Counted from the first letter of the stretch, positions 1 to 11,174 are shown. The stretch is 64,000 nt of DNA from Thereva unica (GCA_949987705.1 OX465281.1:143702876-143766875), one strand, 5' to 3'. Made by a program: numbers and translations. Notes: generated by a model from the letters alone, not told the origin.

Positions 1-290
1 ATAGAAGCCTAAAGGTTTTTGGGGTCGCTGATCACGAAAATCGGGGTCCCGCGGTCCTAAAACCTGGGCGTCACCCTTAAAAATGCAAAAAGCACCCCTT
101 TTTAGGGGTTTTAGGCGATTATTTCAATAATAATGAAAACTGATGCAATGAAATACACTTTTTTTTAATATTTATTTGCGAAGGTGGTTGATTTGTACTA
201 AATGAAGGCGAACTTTATAATAAGGGGTAGTCCTAAAGGGTTGAAACCACCCCTAAATCGTCTAAAAATAGAAAAACATGTAAACATTCT
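1..290. mobile_element. Interior fragment of a Transib-like non-autonomous element (probable)
   Basis: The first 120 bases contain a unit reading ggtttttggggtcgctgat followed by cacgaa and a C-rich stretch. The same unit (gggttttcgg.gtcgctgat.acgaa) is the tandem unit of the 47,358-48,374 element and occurs again after the CACAGTG end at 63,627. No terminus is visible here because the window begins inside the element. There is no coding potential. The boundary near 290 is approximate; RTE-type coding similarity starts just after it. Confidence 0.35.
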
Positions 291-299
291 TTTTTTTTT

Positions 300-1450
300 A
301 AGTTTATGCCTCAAATTCGATTGTGAGCTTCTCCGGATGGAAGAACCCAAAACTCAATTGATCACATACTCATAGATGCATGTCACTGCTCAGAAATATT
401 AGATGTCAGATCATACCGTGGTGCAAAGATCGACTCTGACCATTATATGATCGGAACGAGAATCAATTGACGAATATCGACATTGAAGAAAGAAAGATAT
501 CGCAGGAAAAGAAGATTTAACTTGAAATCCTTAAAAGAAGGAGGAAAACTAGAAGAATATTTAAAAGAAATAAAGAGAACAGCGAGAACTGCAAATAATA
601 GCATTGCCGAAGGTATAGAAGATTAAATGGTATAACCTGAAGACAGAAATTAAGGAATCAGCATGAAACGCTCTAGGGTACGAACCCTGCGAACGAAGAA
701 ATAAATGGTTTGACAATGATTATGCACGAGCAACATTGAAAAAGAATGTAGCATATCAACCTATGTTGCAGAAAGGCAGAACTAGAAATAGAGTAGAGAC
801 CTACAGAAAAAAAGGCATGAGAAAAGAGTGCACAAAGCGAAGAAAAAGGAGTTCTGGTAAAACAAAATGTTGCAAATATAAGAAGCGAATAACCAAGCCG
901 ATATAAGGAACCTAAACAAAAAAGTAAATGAGCAACGAGTCTGTTTCAACCCCAGAATAACAATGTGTAGAAATAAGGATGGGGAGCTTATGAGCGCCAA
1001 AGAACTAGTTACAACAAGATGGTGTGAGAGAATCCCTGAAGAGGAGAAAACCTTAGCAGAAAACACGAAACTTGAAGAAATAACAGTGGAAAATATATCA
1101 GAAGACGCACAGGACGCAGTGCGAGAACTAAAAAACAACAAACCCCCGGGCAAAGATAACACTGCAGCAGGAGGAGGCAAAAACGTAATATTAAGCCTGC
1201 ATGATATCGTACGGACCTAGAAACAATTACCATCGGAATGGAGCGAGGGCATTGTGTGGCCTATACATAAAAAAGAACAACTTCCATAATTATAAGGGCA
1301 TAACTTTATTGAACGTAGCATATAAAGTATTATCAAATATTACCTTAAACTCCAAGCATACGCAGAAGCAGTTCTGGGAGTTTATCAAAGCGGCTTCCGC
1401 CCCGAAAGATCTACTACAGACCAAATTTTCACACTCAGGCAGGTCCTAGA
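300..1450 (+). pseudogene. RTE-type non-LTR retrotransposon relic: endonuclease C-terminus to start of RT
   Basis: Read across three frames, this stretch follows the usual order of an RTE ORF2. Near 330-470 there is an endonuclease segment with an IDHILID motif, a DVRSYRGAKIDSDHY motif and so the catalytic SDH. A linker with WFDNDYARATLKKNVAY follows at 700-760. At 960-1180 comes the DGELMSAKELVTTRWCERIPEEE region and the entry to RT, ELKNNKPPGKDN. At about 1290-1450 are the NYKGITLL motif and remains of the [11 protein letters not shown] region. Frameshifts and stops are frequent, so it cannot make a protein. The catalytic YADD part is missing; at about 1,450 the sequence changes to unrelated DNA. 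The clade is assigned by motif resemblance only. Confidence 0.75.
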
Positions 1451-1599
1451 GAGGCGAATGATTTTAATATAAGCATATATTCGCTATTAATAGTCTTCGG
1501 ACACGCATATTATAAAATAAAAGGTGATGAATTATATAAAGCTATGGAGTACTTATTTCCCAAATACGAAGAAGCACACTACAAAAAAGTATACAGTTA

Positions 1600-2460
1600 A
1601 GAGTGCGGATGGAAGGCTGCTGTGCAGCGACGAGCAGTAGCTCCAAAAATGAAGAGATTCTTTCTTCGCCGCCTTGAATGGTTTATTTTCACAGGAACCT
1701 CAGGAATACAGCAACAATGCACAGCCAATAAAAATGACCACCCGTGCCCAATCCAAGCGGAAATAGAAACCGCAATTCCTGCAGTGGCCAAAGGTAAAGC
1801 AGCTGGAAAGACGGCAATTCACCAAAATTGTTGAAAGCCGATTCAAGCCTCATAGCAGATGCGCTTCAGCCATTCCTGAAAATAGCATGGAGCACCCGTA
1901 CCTTCCCGGAGGATTGGGCGGAAGGTATCATAGTCAAAACACTCAACAAAACCCCTAACAATATGTGACAACTGGAGGGGATCTGTTTATCGAGCGGAAT
2001 CTTGTCCCATATATTACTATCTAGGATAACAGAAGCATTTAGAAGGATAACAGAAGGCAGAAGTTCGAACTCAGGAAGGGCCGCGAGACGTCAGTTCCAG
2101 AATGAATAAAGCATGAAGTGCATTTGCATGCCTGTTCCGCATATGGAGATCAAAGTAGATCTCAATTAACACCAAATTGCGGCTTTTCAACTCCGCCGTT
2201 AACGCAGTTCTTTTGAATGGTTGCGAAACCTAGAAAGTCACCCAATTCATCACAAGGAGCCTTCAAGTTTTCATCAACAGATGTCTACGTCTATCCTAAA
2301 AATTCGCTAGCAAGATGTCAACAAAGGATAGACGACAAAATCAGGCGAAGGAAATGGATTTGGATTGGCCACGTATTGCGACGCGAAAATGAAATCTAGC
2401 CAAACAGGCCGTTTACTGGAACCCGTAAGGATCCTGTAGAGTCGGAAGACATAGAACAAC
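1600..2460 (+). pseudogene. Second RTE-type non-LTR relic (RT fingers plus C-terminal tail)
   Basis: This is a different family from the relic just upstream. Its RT start reads AIPAVAKGKAAGKDG-like at 1,770-1,810. Then follow SSLIADALQPFLKIAW and TFPEDWAEGIIVK (1,840-1,940) and a WRGICLSSG block (1,975-2,000). After a gap comes the C-terminal tail: NGCETWKVTQF near 2,215-2,245, INRCLRL near 2,270, and RRRKWIWIGHVLRRENEI at 2,345-2,396. The middle of the RT, including YxDD, is lost and several stops are present. It ends at the foldback element at 2,466. The same GCET..ITQF tail recurs on the minus strand near 34,870. Confidence 0.65.
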
Positions 2461-2465
2461 GTGGA

Positions 2466-2645
2466 CTAGTGATGAGCAAACGCAAGAGCAAGACAAGATG
2501 AATATAGTCTTGGTCTTGTCTTGTTCTTGTTCAGTCTGTCTTGTTCTTGTAAGCATAACTTAGTCTTGCTCTTTTTTTTGGCTTTGCTAATTTTGCAGGA
2601 ACAAGACAACACTGCAAGAACAAGACCATTTTTGCTCATCACTAG
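2466..2645. mobile_element. 180-bp foldback MITE with CTAGTGATGAGCAAA ends
   Basis: The two ends are perfect 15-bp inverted repeats (CTAGTGATGAGCAAA at 2466-2480, TTTGCTCATCACTAG at 2631-2645). Between them, CAAGAAC/CAAGAC words and their complements GTTCTTG/GTCTTG alternate, so most of the element can fold on itself. Related copies lie at 2813-2935 and, inverted, at 34735-34850. No clear TSD is visible. There is no coding capacity. Confidence 0.6.
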
Positions 2646-2812
2646 ATGGCGCACAATTCATGCTAAGTCATTATGTACTTATGAACGAATGCTTTTACAA
2701 TTATCATACTGAAAAGTAAATATACACATATGTATTTATATCAGAATTACTTGAACATCGTAATCAATTTTATATTTTTGGTTTTTAAAAGAAAGAATTT
2801 AGGTGAAAATTT

Positions 2813-2935
2813 TGCAACAATCTTGCTCTGGGTCTTGTTCTTGCACAGTTAATCTTGATCTTGTTCTTGCTAAATGTGCAAGAACAAGACAAGACTGCAA
2901 GAACAAACCCATTTTTGCTCACCAGGGCAAGGCAA
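2813..2935. repeat. Degenerate copy of the CAAGAAC-rich foldback repeat
   Basis: TCTTGTTCTTGCAC near 2,834 is answered by GTGCAAGAACAAGA near 2,876, giving a hairpin. TTTTTGCTCACCAG at the right resembles the TTTTTGCTCATCAC end of the copy at 2466-2645. The left terminus is not preserved. Confidence 0.45.
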
Positions 2936-2945
2936 CTCAGGACAA

Positions 2946-3663
2946 CTGCTTCCGCCCTATGCTTCATAAGGGATTAAAGGAGCATAAGTAAAAGTTCTTC
3001 CTTGTAATTTCCGATGAAGAGATGAACGATTAATAGATTTATTGTTATAGGTATACAAATACACAGAAGCAATCATTCCATACGAACCTCTACCCTGTAA
3101 TATTAACCCGACATGCAGAAAACATGTAGTGTTTCACTCTATAAAATCAGTCAATCAGTAAATTTATGCCTTCACAAAATGCAATTTGATTTTCTTACCC
3201 TCATTTTGTGTTTGGTGCACCCAGTTCATAATTCGCCGCCCTTTCCCAGCTTCATTTCGAGTGGCATTTTGAAACTATTTTAAAAGGGGTTAAAAGGTAA
3301 AGTTTTCAGTAAATTAAATGTGTGCGCAAACAAAATCAATTCACCCACATAATGCTTCATCAAATCAAATTGAGTGCACATGTGAAGCCCGAGTTAAGTG
3401 TTTTAATTGAATTTTACCGAACTTTCAGACCCCTTAATGGAAATTTGAGCAAATTAATTTGTTGCTATTTGAATAAAAGACTGAATGTGTGTATATGGAA
3501 ATTTACTTCTTCTGCGGGTGGAATGTTCTGTTCTAGGATTTGTGTTTAGAGATGGTAATTTTTCTATAAATTATAATAAGACAAATACATATTAATTAAA
3601 AAAATCCAATTGCACTTTTAAATTGCACGTATAGAAACGATATGATGCGTATTTATATGTATA
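2946..3663. other. AT-rich stretch without recognised genes
   Basis: A short open frame at 3322-3549 has no recognisable motif and biased, AT-driven composition. I see no gene, RNA or element end here until the CTAG terminus at 3664. Confidence 0.5.
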
Positions 3664-4520
3664 CTAGCCCGGTGCCCGGTGCGCCTACCTGTCCCTCGTC
3701 ATAGGGAAATAAAATAAGTTGTAAAAAATATTTGGACAACAAAGATCCACATCCACGTAAGCGCCAAGTGACTCATTCCTATTGGAATAGCATATCCCAG
3801 CTGCTTCTTTTGAAAATTCAAAGCATAACAATATTTATCTCTTGGACCGGACCAATCACGGCATTAAGGTGCATCGAACTGTTCTTAAAGCTTGAATGAC
3901 GTCGGTGCACGGATATTAACTAATAGCAAACGTAAATAAAAACATTCATCGTTAGTGGGATGCAATGTATAAATCCGTCCTAATGCATCCGTCGAGAAGC
4001 GATTCGGGTGTCCTTCACTGGTGCTCTTGTTTGCGCCGTTGGAATGTTTTTGAAGTTTGAATCAAAGTTTAATATCGTGGCATTGCAAAGAAAAGCAAAC
4101 TTCTTGTAAATTAATCAGCTTCGCTCATCGCAAAGAATCTGGTCAATGTGGTGGATGATTGTCCTTCAGCCATTTGCGCAGCATTATCCGTTGTAAAATA
4201 TACTCGTTGAACATTTTTGAGATGAACTATCACATGAACCACAGTTTGATATCTTTCAGGAATGGCAAATGAAAAAACTCACCATATCGCTTCATTATTG
4301 CTAACTTAACGGCCCATTTGATACTGTATTATTTCGTTGATCGTATAGGCATTAACATCACCAAAACCGCAATGTCACTCTCTTCGTGACCTATTGAATT
4401 CGAGATAATTTTTACCATATTTTGCGTGGGTGGTAGACCCTAGATACCAGCGCTCACAAGATAGTAGACTATCACTAGGATTAATTTTCAGCCTTTCTCA
4501 GACATTATACAAAGTTTCAG
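3664..4520 (-). pseudogene. Helitron Rep/helicase relic ending at a CTAG terminus
   Basis: On the minus strand the segment around 4,400-4,100 translates, with a few stops, to the conserved Helitron protein stretch. It shows an EIIQYQMGR and SNNEAIW region, then VVHVIVHLKNVQRVYFTTDNA, then TTLTRFF, and KTFQRRKQ near 4,030. Further left come remains of the block seen as NDECFYLRLLLVN in related proteins. The relic runs to GCACCGGGCACCGGGCTAG at 3682-3664 on the minus strand and is followed by T. That matches the rule that Helitrons end in CTRR and insert before T. The rest of the helicase is absent, so this is an internally deleted, dead copy. The Helitron identity is strong; the exact end is an inference. 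Confidence 0.75.
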
Positions 4521-4635
4521 CCTTGTAAGTATAAGGTATGGATATATTCTTTTTTTACATAATCAATAATTTGTTATTATTGAACCTAGCGCTAAAAGCT
4601 CAGTAGACTTTCACTTTTATAATTTGCAGTGTATG

Positions 4636-5570
4636 AAAATTAATAATAATAATAATATATATTTATTGGTTTAGCACAAAGATTAAACATCTTAACTGTA
4701 CATAAAAGCAAAGGAAATAACAAATATTTGATTAATTGATAAAAGAGAAAGAGAAAAAAAAAGAAAAAATGAGAGGAGAAGACAAGAAAGAAAGAAGAAG
4801 AAAGAGAAAGAGTGACAGGAAAGAAAGAAAGAATTAACTATAGTGGTCTTTTAAAAGCTTGCTGAAAGTTCGGCTAGATGTCGCACTCCGAATACCACAG
4901 GGCAAAGCATTCCATTTACGCGCGACTTGGACAAAGTAAGAACGATCACCACATGACGAGTTACACCTAGGGATCAATAATTGTACCTGCCTATTGGATT
5001 GTAAGAAGCGTAGTTTCTCAAACAAATAACGTGGACACATTTTATTCATAAGCTTAAAGATAAATTTTAATTCGTGGTACGAGCGATAGTTTACAAAAGT
5101 AAGACCCAATAAGCTGGAGGCGTATGGTGTAATATGATCCTGCCGTCTTAGCCTGTAGACAAAACGAAGGCAATCGTTAAATGCAACTTCCATTTTTCTC
5201 ATACATACCGAATCAAGTTTGGGGAAAATTAGACTACCATACCTCAAGTGGGGCATAATTAGAGCAATCACAAGCATTTTACGCAAACCAGGTGTGAGAA
5301 GGCTAGCACTTACCCATAGTTGACGTAAGCATCCATAGACTTTTTGAAGAACTCTGCTCGTGTGACTACAACAACTAAATTTAGAGTTAAACACAACACC
5401 TAGGTTTCTGACTGATTCGACATAAGGCAACATGACATCATTTATTATAATTGGTGCGAGTGTGCTTAATACAATGGGAGTCTTACTAACCACCAGACAT
5501 GAAGACTTCCTAGGATTTAGGGGCAATTTATTGGTAACAGTCCAATCAGAAATACTCCTCAAATTAACTA
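4636..5570 (-). mobile_element. 5'-truncated non-LTR retrotransposon (CR1/Jockey group) with AAT tail
   Basis: The element carries the C-terminal coding region at 4834-5562. Downstream (leftwards) is a polypyrimidine 3' UTR, seen as a purine tract at 4740-4830 on the plus strand. It is followed by AATAAA and a short ATT/AAT repeat at 4636-4665, which would be the 3' tail. The 5' end is cut inside the RT near 5,570. No convincing TSD could be picked out in the AT-rich flanks. Confidence 0.55.
4834..5562 (-). CDS. C-terminal fragment of non-LTR reverse transcriptase, 242 aa, open
   Basis: The 242-aa frame starts just after where the catalytic YADD motif would be. It has the post-palm block LPLNPRKSSCLVVSK, then RNLGVVFNSKFSCCSH, the thumb region HLRYGSLIFPKL, and a C-terminus WNALPCGIRSATSSRTFSKLLKDHY. 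These blocks are typical of the C-terminus of CR1/Jockey-group ORF2 proteins. The methionine is internal to the original ORF and not a true start. The frame has no internal stop, so the insertion is fairly recent although 5' truncated. Without the catalytic aspartates it cannot be an active polymerase. Confidence 0.7.
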   Translation of the reverse strand: MRSISDWTVTNKLPLNPRKSSCLVVSKTPIVLSTLAPIIINDVMLPYVESVRNLGVVFNSKFSCCSHTSRVLQKVYGCLRQLWVSASLLTPGLRKMLVIALIMPHLRYGSLIFPKLDSVCMRKMEVAFNDCLRFVYRLRRQDHITPYASSLLGLTFVNYRSYHELKFIFKLMNKMCPRYLFEKLRFLQSNRQVQLLIPRCNSSCGDRSYFVQVARKWNALPCGIRSATSSRTFSKLLKDHYS

Positions 5571-5579
5571 TAATAAATA

Positions 5580-7078
5580 TTAGCTTTGTAGGAATGAGGT
5601 CATAAAAATGACGCTGCCTCCAGGACTATTAGTAGCGATTTTAAATCGAAGAGCTCCTTATTAATTTTCTTTGGTAGGCGGGAAGAAATTGTAAAAAAAA
5701 ACTTGTAAAGGAGACATTAAAGCGACGAGTCGAGAAGAAAGGATTTGGCGATTGACTCTAGATTCGTAAACGAGTCGTTAAAGAGACGAGTCGATAAAAC
5801 TTTTGCATCGCACACACTTAAGCTAGTATTAAGGAAATATTAAACCAGACGAATATTTTCTTCAAACAGCGGTCAACTTCGAAAACTTGAGTTTTACACA
5901 TGCGCACTATTAGGAAATCTCGAATTGGCCACACGTTTGTGCATTTGTTTGACTGTAGATGGACATATGTATTCTTATTCTTCTTCAGAGTTAAAGTGAC
6001 CCAATTTTATTTTATTATTTTGATCCAGACTTCGCTAAAAAAATATGTGGCCGTCATACGACGCCGGCAGATGTGAAACTATTTTTATTATGTATAATAT
6101 ATCAATAAATTCTACTTCTCTTTGTTTTTTCTTTGTCTTATAATGTTGGTTTATTTATTGGATATGTATGCTCATTGCAAGACTCTAAAAAAAGGGGGCC
6201 CATAGTTCAGTCAATCTGTTATAAACATGGTGCAACAATTACCATAAGGGTCAAAGCTGGTAAATCGTTGGAGAATCATGTAAGGAAGCTTACTTTTGGA
6301 TGGCCACCTGCTACTTGCTGTAGTTTTTTGGAAAACTCAAAAACAGTATCAAAAAAAGTATTTTTCCATTTTTTTGCCCTTAAATAAATTTTTTTCAACT
6401 ATGATGTAAATGGAAAAGTCGTTCCTTTTAATATTTACTACAACTTTTATTCAAACATTTTTTTGGCAAGTCAGACAGTTCAATTTAATTCGTATTTGAG
6501 ATTAAAATATGATCATCATATTTTCGTATAAGTATTATAATCGTGAATGCATACACTTTTAGGATCTACTACTATTTTAATTGGTTTAGTACATATTGTT
6601 CTTCGTTGGATTAATACATTTTAAACTTACTTGGGTGGCAGCGCTGATTTCTACATAGAGCTTTGGAAATTTGAAGAAATTAATACTGGGCGAAAAAAGC
6701 GGAAAGACAAAACTTCCGCGCTAATCTGTTTGTGCCTTCGGAAGTCTTTTAAGGGCCCATATACGAGCGAACAATTTATGCAAATTTGTGTTTGCCGGAA
6801 AATATGTGATTGCTCATACACTACGCAACGAGTTTCATAAACCTCAGTTCCGTCTATGTTACGCTGCCCGTTGCACAAAAATTTTCATCAAACAGTAGCG
6901 CATCAAACCGCCCCATACACGAAGCAAAATGTTTGCGCAAATTGTTGGATCTCGTATGGGCCCCTTTAACCACGTGGTTGGCACAATAGACCAAAAAAAA
7001 ATAGGTCGCAGTCAACGCCAAGGCGGCTCTGAACAAGAATAAAATAGAATTCTTGCAAGTTGGTTTCATTGTACCTTG
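5580..7078. other. No recognised gene
   Basis: Several short frames occur (for example 6133-6387 and 6631-6840) but none shows a domain or motif I recognise. Two copies of a short word around ACGAGTCGA occur near 5,720-5,790. Otherwise this is AT-rich DNA without visible structure. Confidence 0.5.
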
Positions 7079-7080
7079 TA

Positions 7081-7424
7081 ACGAGACTACAAATTACCAC
7101 AGAGGATTTCGAGCTGTGTACGCATATTAAATAATGGGGCAACGTTTTAAATAAGAAATATTTTTTTTTCTTTTCTTCAAAATACCAATTTTTTTCAAAT
7201 CAGAATAAATTATAACTTGATCATTTGATTGATTTTGATATTTTCCTTTCAGAACGAGATTACAAATTACCACCGAAGATTTCGAGCTGCGTACGCATAT
7301 TAAATAATGGGGCAACGTTTTAAATAAGAAATGTTTTTTTTTTTTTTTTCTTCAAAATACCAATTTTTTTCAAATTAGAATAAATTATAACTTGATCATT
7401 TGATTGATTTTGATATTTTCCTCC
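7081..7424. repeat. Direct tandem duplication, two units of about 173 bp
   Basis: ACGAGACTACAAATTACCAC at 7081 recurs as ACGAGATTACAAATTACCAC at 7254. The two units stay alignable through an ATAATGGGGCAACG block, a long T run and a TGATTGATTTTGATATTTTC block. Differences are few, so the duplication is young relative to its surroundings. Confidence 0.75.
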
Positions 7425-8585
7425 ACAATAAAAACAATGCCAGCCAATGTTTTTCATTTGCCACACAAAGTCATTTTTCATTCCAATTCAGCCTTCATCT
7501 TGCGAAACGATGCCTTACTGCCCCACCGCAATCCTGAATTTGCCCACATCTCCGTTCACCGCTGAAGTTCAAATGAAAACGCACTAAAAACACTTCTTAC
7601 AATTCGAGGATATGGCCCCTAAGGCTCCGCCTGAATTCTGGCTACGTGCGCCTCGTCCTTCAGAAAAGTCCTCCTTTCTTTTCTATTTATTTACCCTTCA
7701 TTCGCATGCCTGCCGCCCTCAGGACCGCAGACTCCACAGCCGCTATGCACTTCGCCCTCATCCCCAGGGGTTGGGCCCCCTCAAAGACACCCTTCACACT
7801 GCCATTTTCAATTTCGCTACAAATTGGTTATATTGTTACTTGGTACGTTAAGCAATTTCAGCCACAAAAAACGAATTTCTTGAGGATTTTCTTGCGGAAA
7901 GTTTTTTTGCTTTTCCTTTTATTCAAGGCGAAAGTTTTGTTTTTCTTCCTAGAACGGAGGTGGAGGGCTGATGGTGTTGGTGTTACATTTTGTTGTTGTC
8001 ACGGCTTGCTTAAAGGGTAGTTTCATCATTTTGTTGAGTCTATTGGCATTTATGTAGCAGCATCATGGCTGGGTGTCTTCTATATGTGTTGCAAAATGTC
8101 TGGGGATGATAAGAGATTTTCGTTTTGTGGAAGACAGGAGCGAGAGCTGAAGCTGTTCCTTGGAGCCTCTAACACACAATGAGAAAAATTGCCCTTTCAA
8201 GCATAGCCACATTCTTGATTTTATTTGATTTATGAGCAAACTGTATAAAGTAATATCATTTACCTAATTTAATTTTCCCTTCAATTTTCTTCGAAAATGT
8301 TTCTAGTTACGTGATTTTTTTATGGTTTTCTTTTATTTTCTTCTGTATTTTAGTTTTTGTAGCATGAAAATTCATGAAATTATTGGTTTACTAAACTTTT
8401 TTAAGTTTTTCAATTATTATTTTATTTGGATTTGTTGTTTCTACAACTAGGATAACTACGACCTGACGTTTTTCTTATCCAGTTGTTTGTTCAAAATTTT
8501 AGAAGTTATGTTTGGAGTTGGAATGGCGTTTTAGAAAAGCTTGATGAAATGTATGACGTTATGAATATTGTTGCATACATAAAAT
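7425..8585. other. No recognised gene; locally GC-richer segment 7,500-7,820
   Basis: Overlapping frames at 7612-7851 and 7646-8020 lie in a somewhat GC-richer patch. Neither gives a protein I recognise, and having two competing frames argues against coding. The rest is AT-rich with no element ends noticed. Confidence 0.45.
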
Positions 8586-8589
8586 TGAG

Positions 8590-8760
8590 TAGAGGATGGT
8601 AGCATCAAGAAAAAGAAGCGTGGGACGACCAAGAAATAGGTGGTTGGAAGTGACATATAAGGAAACTTCCTATAAAAACTGGAGGGAACCAGCAAGACGT
8701 AGGTCAACTAGAAGAAAAGACTCCAAAAAGCCGGAGACTATTTCTGGAGTTCTTTAGAGG
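8590..8760 (+). pseudogene. C-terminal tail of an RTE-type element
   Basis: Translation gives KRSVGRPRNRWLEVTYKETSY, then NWREPARRR and a stop. This is the GRPR.RW....NWR.LARDR signature found at the C-terminus of RTE-type proteins. The rest of the protein is absent. A related but younger tail lies at 62,466 on the minus strand. Confidence 0.55.
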
Positions 8761-8879
8761 AAAATGCTACGACTCAGAACTAATTATAATAAATAAACTA
8801 AGATTTATTTTGTGGAATACTATAACTCTTAGTAAGACCCCCATTAGTTCTATTATAGAGACAATGTCGAACAGTAAGC

Positions 8880-8990
8880 TTTAGGCTGGCTACGCGCTTC
8901 GGCGACATGAGCGGCTACAGGCGGCTACAAGCGACTCTGAGATACGCGGCTACACGCTACAGGGGTCGTCCACTGCAAGCTTTTCATGCT
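8880..8990. repeat. GCGGCTACA-rich repeat, left block
   Basis: Several imperfect copies of GCGGCTACA occur within 100 bp, followed by GTCGTCCACTGCAAGC. The same words in opposite orientation form the block at 13,335-13,550. Clustered short words of this kind are common near the ends of DNA transposons, but I cannot assign a superfamily. Confidence 0.5.
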
Positions 8991-9221
8991 GCTCAGTTTG
9001 AAGTGAGTTTGACATAATAATTTTGTAATTTGTAAATATAGGAGGGTGTTTCTCATCAAAATGGTACAATCGCTGTCCCTGGCAAATATTACGTAAACTA
9101 TATGGATAAATATATAAATTTCAATAAATTTTAATTTATAACAATCTAAACTATAGTATACAATATAGAAAATATCTCATTTTTAAACCTATATGTTTTC
9201 AAAAACCTATTTTTTAGGTTG

Positions 9222-10945
9222 AAAAACAGTCCCCTGGCCGGTCACCAAACCAAAATAGTTTCTATTGAGTTCATTAATTCAGTATTAGCTTTTCAAAACA
9301 GTTAACTTATATAACAAAGTTTAATCATTATGAAATGATATGCAATTACATTCTAATATTGATTTATTTAAACTATATTTTGAATAGTTTAATTTAACCT
9401 AAAGTTTGTCCCCGAATTTCATGAACAGTCCCTCTGTCAAAGTTTCGAGTTACGTGCCACGCCATATACAGTAAAGAGAGACTTGTTTATGCGTGTAAAG
9501 AAACGTGAAAGGTCTGAAGTTAGCTCTTTTAGCACCAAAAGGAGCTACACCTCATTTTATTTAGTGTTATACGAGCTAGCGGTGCACATACGCGCATCTG
9601 TACGCAACAGTCAACAGTCCCCTGGTAAGTGTCTAGTTATTATATCGTTGGTTTACAAGCAGAATTCACTAAGTACAATTTTTCAAGTTTTCAGTTTTTT
9701 ATACTAAAGTAAGTCTTATAATGCCAACTTTATACTGGCAATACCTTATAGCCCGCAAACTAATATTGTTAAGGTTTTTAGGGGGTTAGTTTCGGATTTG
9801 TCCATAATGACACAAAACTACAAAATCATTTCTGCCAAAACTCATTAATTTGTTGCGTTTTTTTTATTTTAACTAAAAATCCAGTATTAGAATTAAATAA
9901 TTATTTCAATTCTTTTGTAAACTAAACTAAGAAATCTAAAAAACAATGTACACTGAGCCGATTACTATTATATGCCATTACAAAATTTTCAGAGACACAA
10001 ACATCTTAAATACCGATCTACTAAAAACTATGGTTTTTGACTTAGTGATTTCTGCTTTTAAACCCACGATATATTGTGCATCGTTTTAAATAAGATAGTT
10101 AATATGTCTTCTATATAACAAAATAAAATAATAATGAAGGGATTTTTTGGTATTGTAACAAATAAACAAATTAAACAGTCCCCTGTCAACTCTCTATTCG
10201 GGAACAGGGGATTGTTTAATTTAAGAGGGGACTGACTCTATTGTACGTTTGCCTTTGTTTTAGGTCTATAACCATCTTTTGATTATGGCGCCGAGAAAAA
10301 AGAAAGTATCTAAAGAAGAAATGCTACAGAGAAAAAGAGAGGCTGCTCGAGCAAGATATGAACGTAACAAAAATGACCCTAAGAAAAGACAAGAAATGAG
10401 AGAGAAAGAACGTCTTAAGTATTTGAAGAAACAAGAGAAAGGTACTAGGAAGTTGGTTACAGATATGACACCACCTGTCGTAATAAGAAAAAGGTCCTAA
10501 AAGATACATATACCCCAAATACTACATTCGGTTGCATCTAACAACCAGCGCGAACAGCCTACTCCATCTGCGTTTAATGAAAATTTAATAAAGAGATATA
10601 ACAGAGCCAAAAGGTTAAGATATAAAATAATAAAAAGTAAGGACGACGAAATTAAAAATCTGGAAAAAACGGTTGAGAAATTTAAAAAACGCTTCTCAAG
10701 GTTAAAAGAGAAGATATAAAATAAAAATCCGAAAATTGAGACTCCGACTACAAAGTTACAAAAACTGCTGAAAGAAAATAACCCACAATCTAAGAAAGAA
10801 TTGATTAAAAAAGCACTATATATATGTTTTATAAAGAACGTTTCTTTAAGTTTATAATATACTATTAATAAATGCTTATTTTTCTAATTAAAATGTATCT
10901 TTCATTTATATAAACAGTCCTCTGACATATGCAACAGTCCCCTGT
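9222..10945. repeat. Interspersed AACAGTCCCCTG motif, both orientations
   Basis: Copies or one-base variants occur near 9,226, 9,426 (one change), 9,613, 10,188, 10,202-10,235 (complement, CAGGGGATTGTT and GGGGACTG), 10,914 (one change) and 10,931. The spacing is irregular, so this is not a tandem array. Such recurrence of a 12-mer in 1.7 kb is not expected by chance and suggests a protein-binding word. Confidence 0.55.
10279..10740 (+). pseudogene. Basic coiled-coil protein of unknown function, frameshifted
   Basis: The first frame (10279-10500, 73 aa) starts MIMAPRKKKVSKEEMLQRK and is made of short basic repeats with R.AARARYERNKNDPKKR and KERLKYLKK blocks, then LVTDMTP. Just after its stop, another frame (10502-10720) continues with SNNQREQPTPSAFNENLIK, then a lysine-rich heptad-like helix, and a stop at 10718. 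A third frame carries TPTTKLQKLLKENNPQSKK to about 10,860. Read together they look like one protein with basic N-terminus, linker, coiled coil and small C-terminal domain, broken by two frameshifts or joined by lost introns. Similar basic proteins are often seen as transposon cargo in arthropods; I cannot give it a function. Confidence 0.45.
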
Positions 10946-11174
10946 CTCGAATTTTTTAAATTTGCTCAATAATTCCTAAAATAAATCAAATATATTTGGG
11001 CCCCTTACTGTTTATTATCCACCAAATAATTATCTATTTAATTGTATAGTTTTTTTTTTTCATATTCACTTAAAAAAATTGTTGGGACAGATTTCTTGCA
11101 AAAATTTACCAGTTTACAGAGAAACACCCAGGAGGTTTTAGTACAGTTAAATTAAGCCGAAAAAAGCCCGAATA

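Larger units (their letters stand above)
9049..11128. mobile_element. Putative ~2.1-kb TIR element carrying a basic coiled-coil ORF
   Basis: GGGTGTTTCTC at 9049 is matched by GAGAAACACCC at the right end near 11,118-11,128, giving a short TIR. The interior contains a broken ORF for a basic protein (10279-10740). It also holds many copies of AACAGTCCCCTG or its complement. I see no transposase and no clean TSD, so the limits are tentative. Confidence 0.4.

Noticed and set aside
7612..8020. Overlapping 79- and 124-aa frames in a GC-richer patch, possible exon
   Set aside because: Two frames compete, neither has a recognisable motif, and no splice signals or neighbours support an exon.
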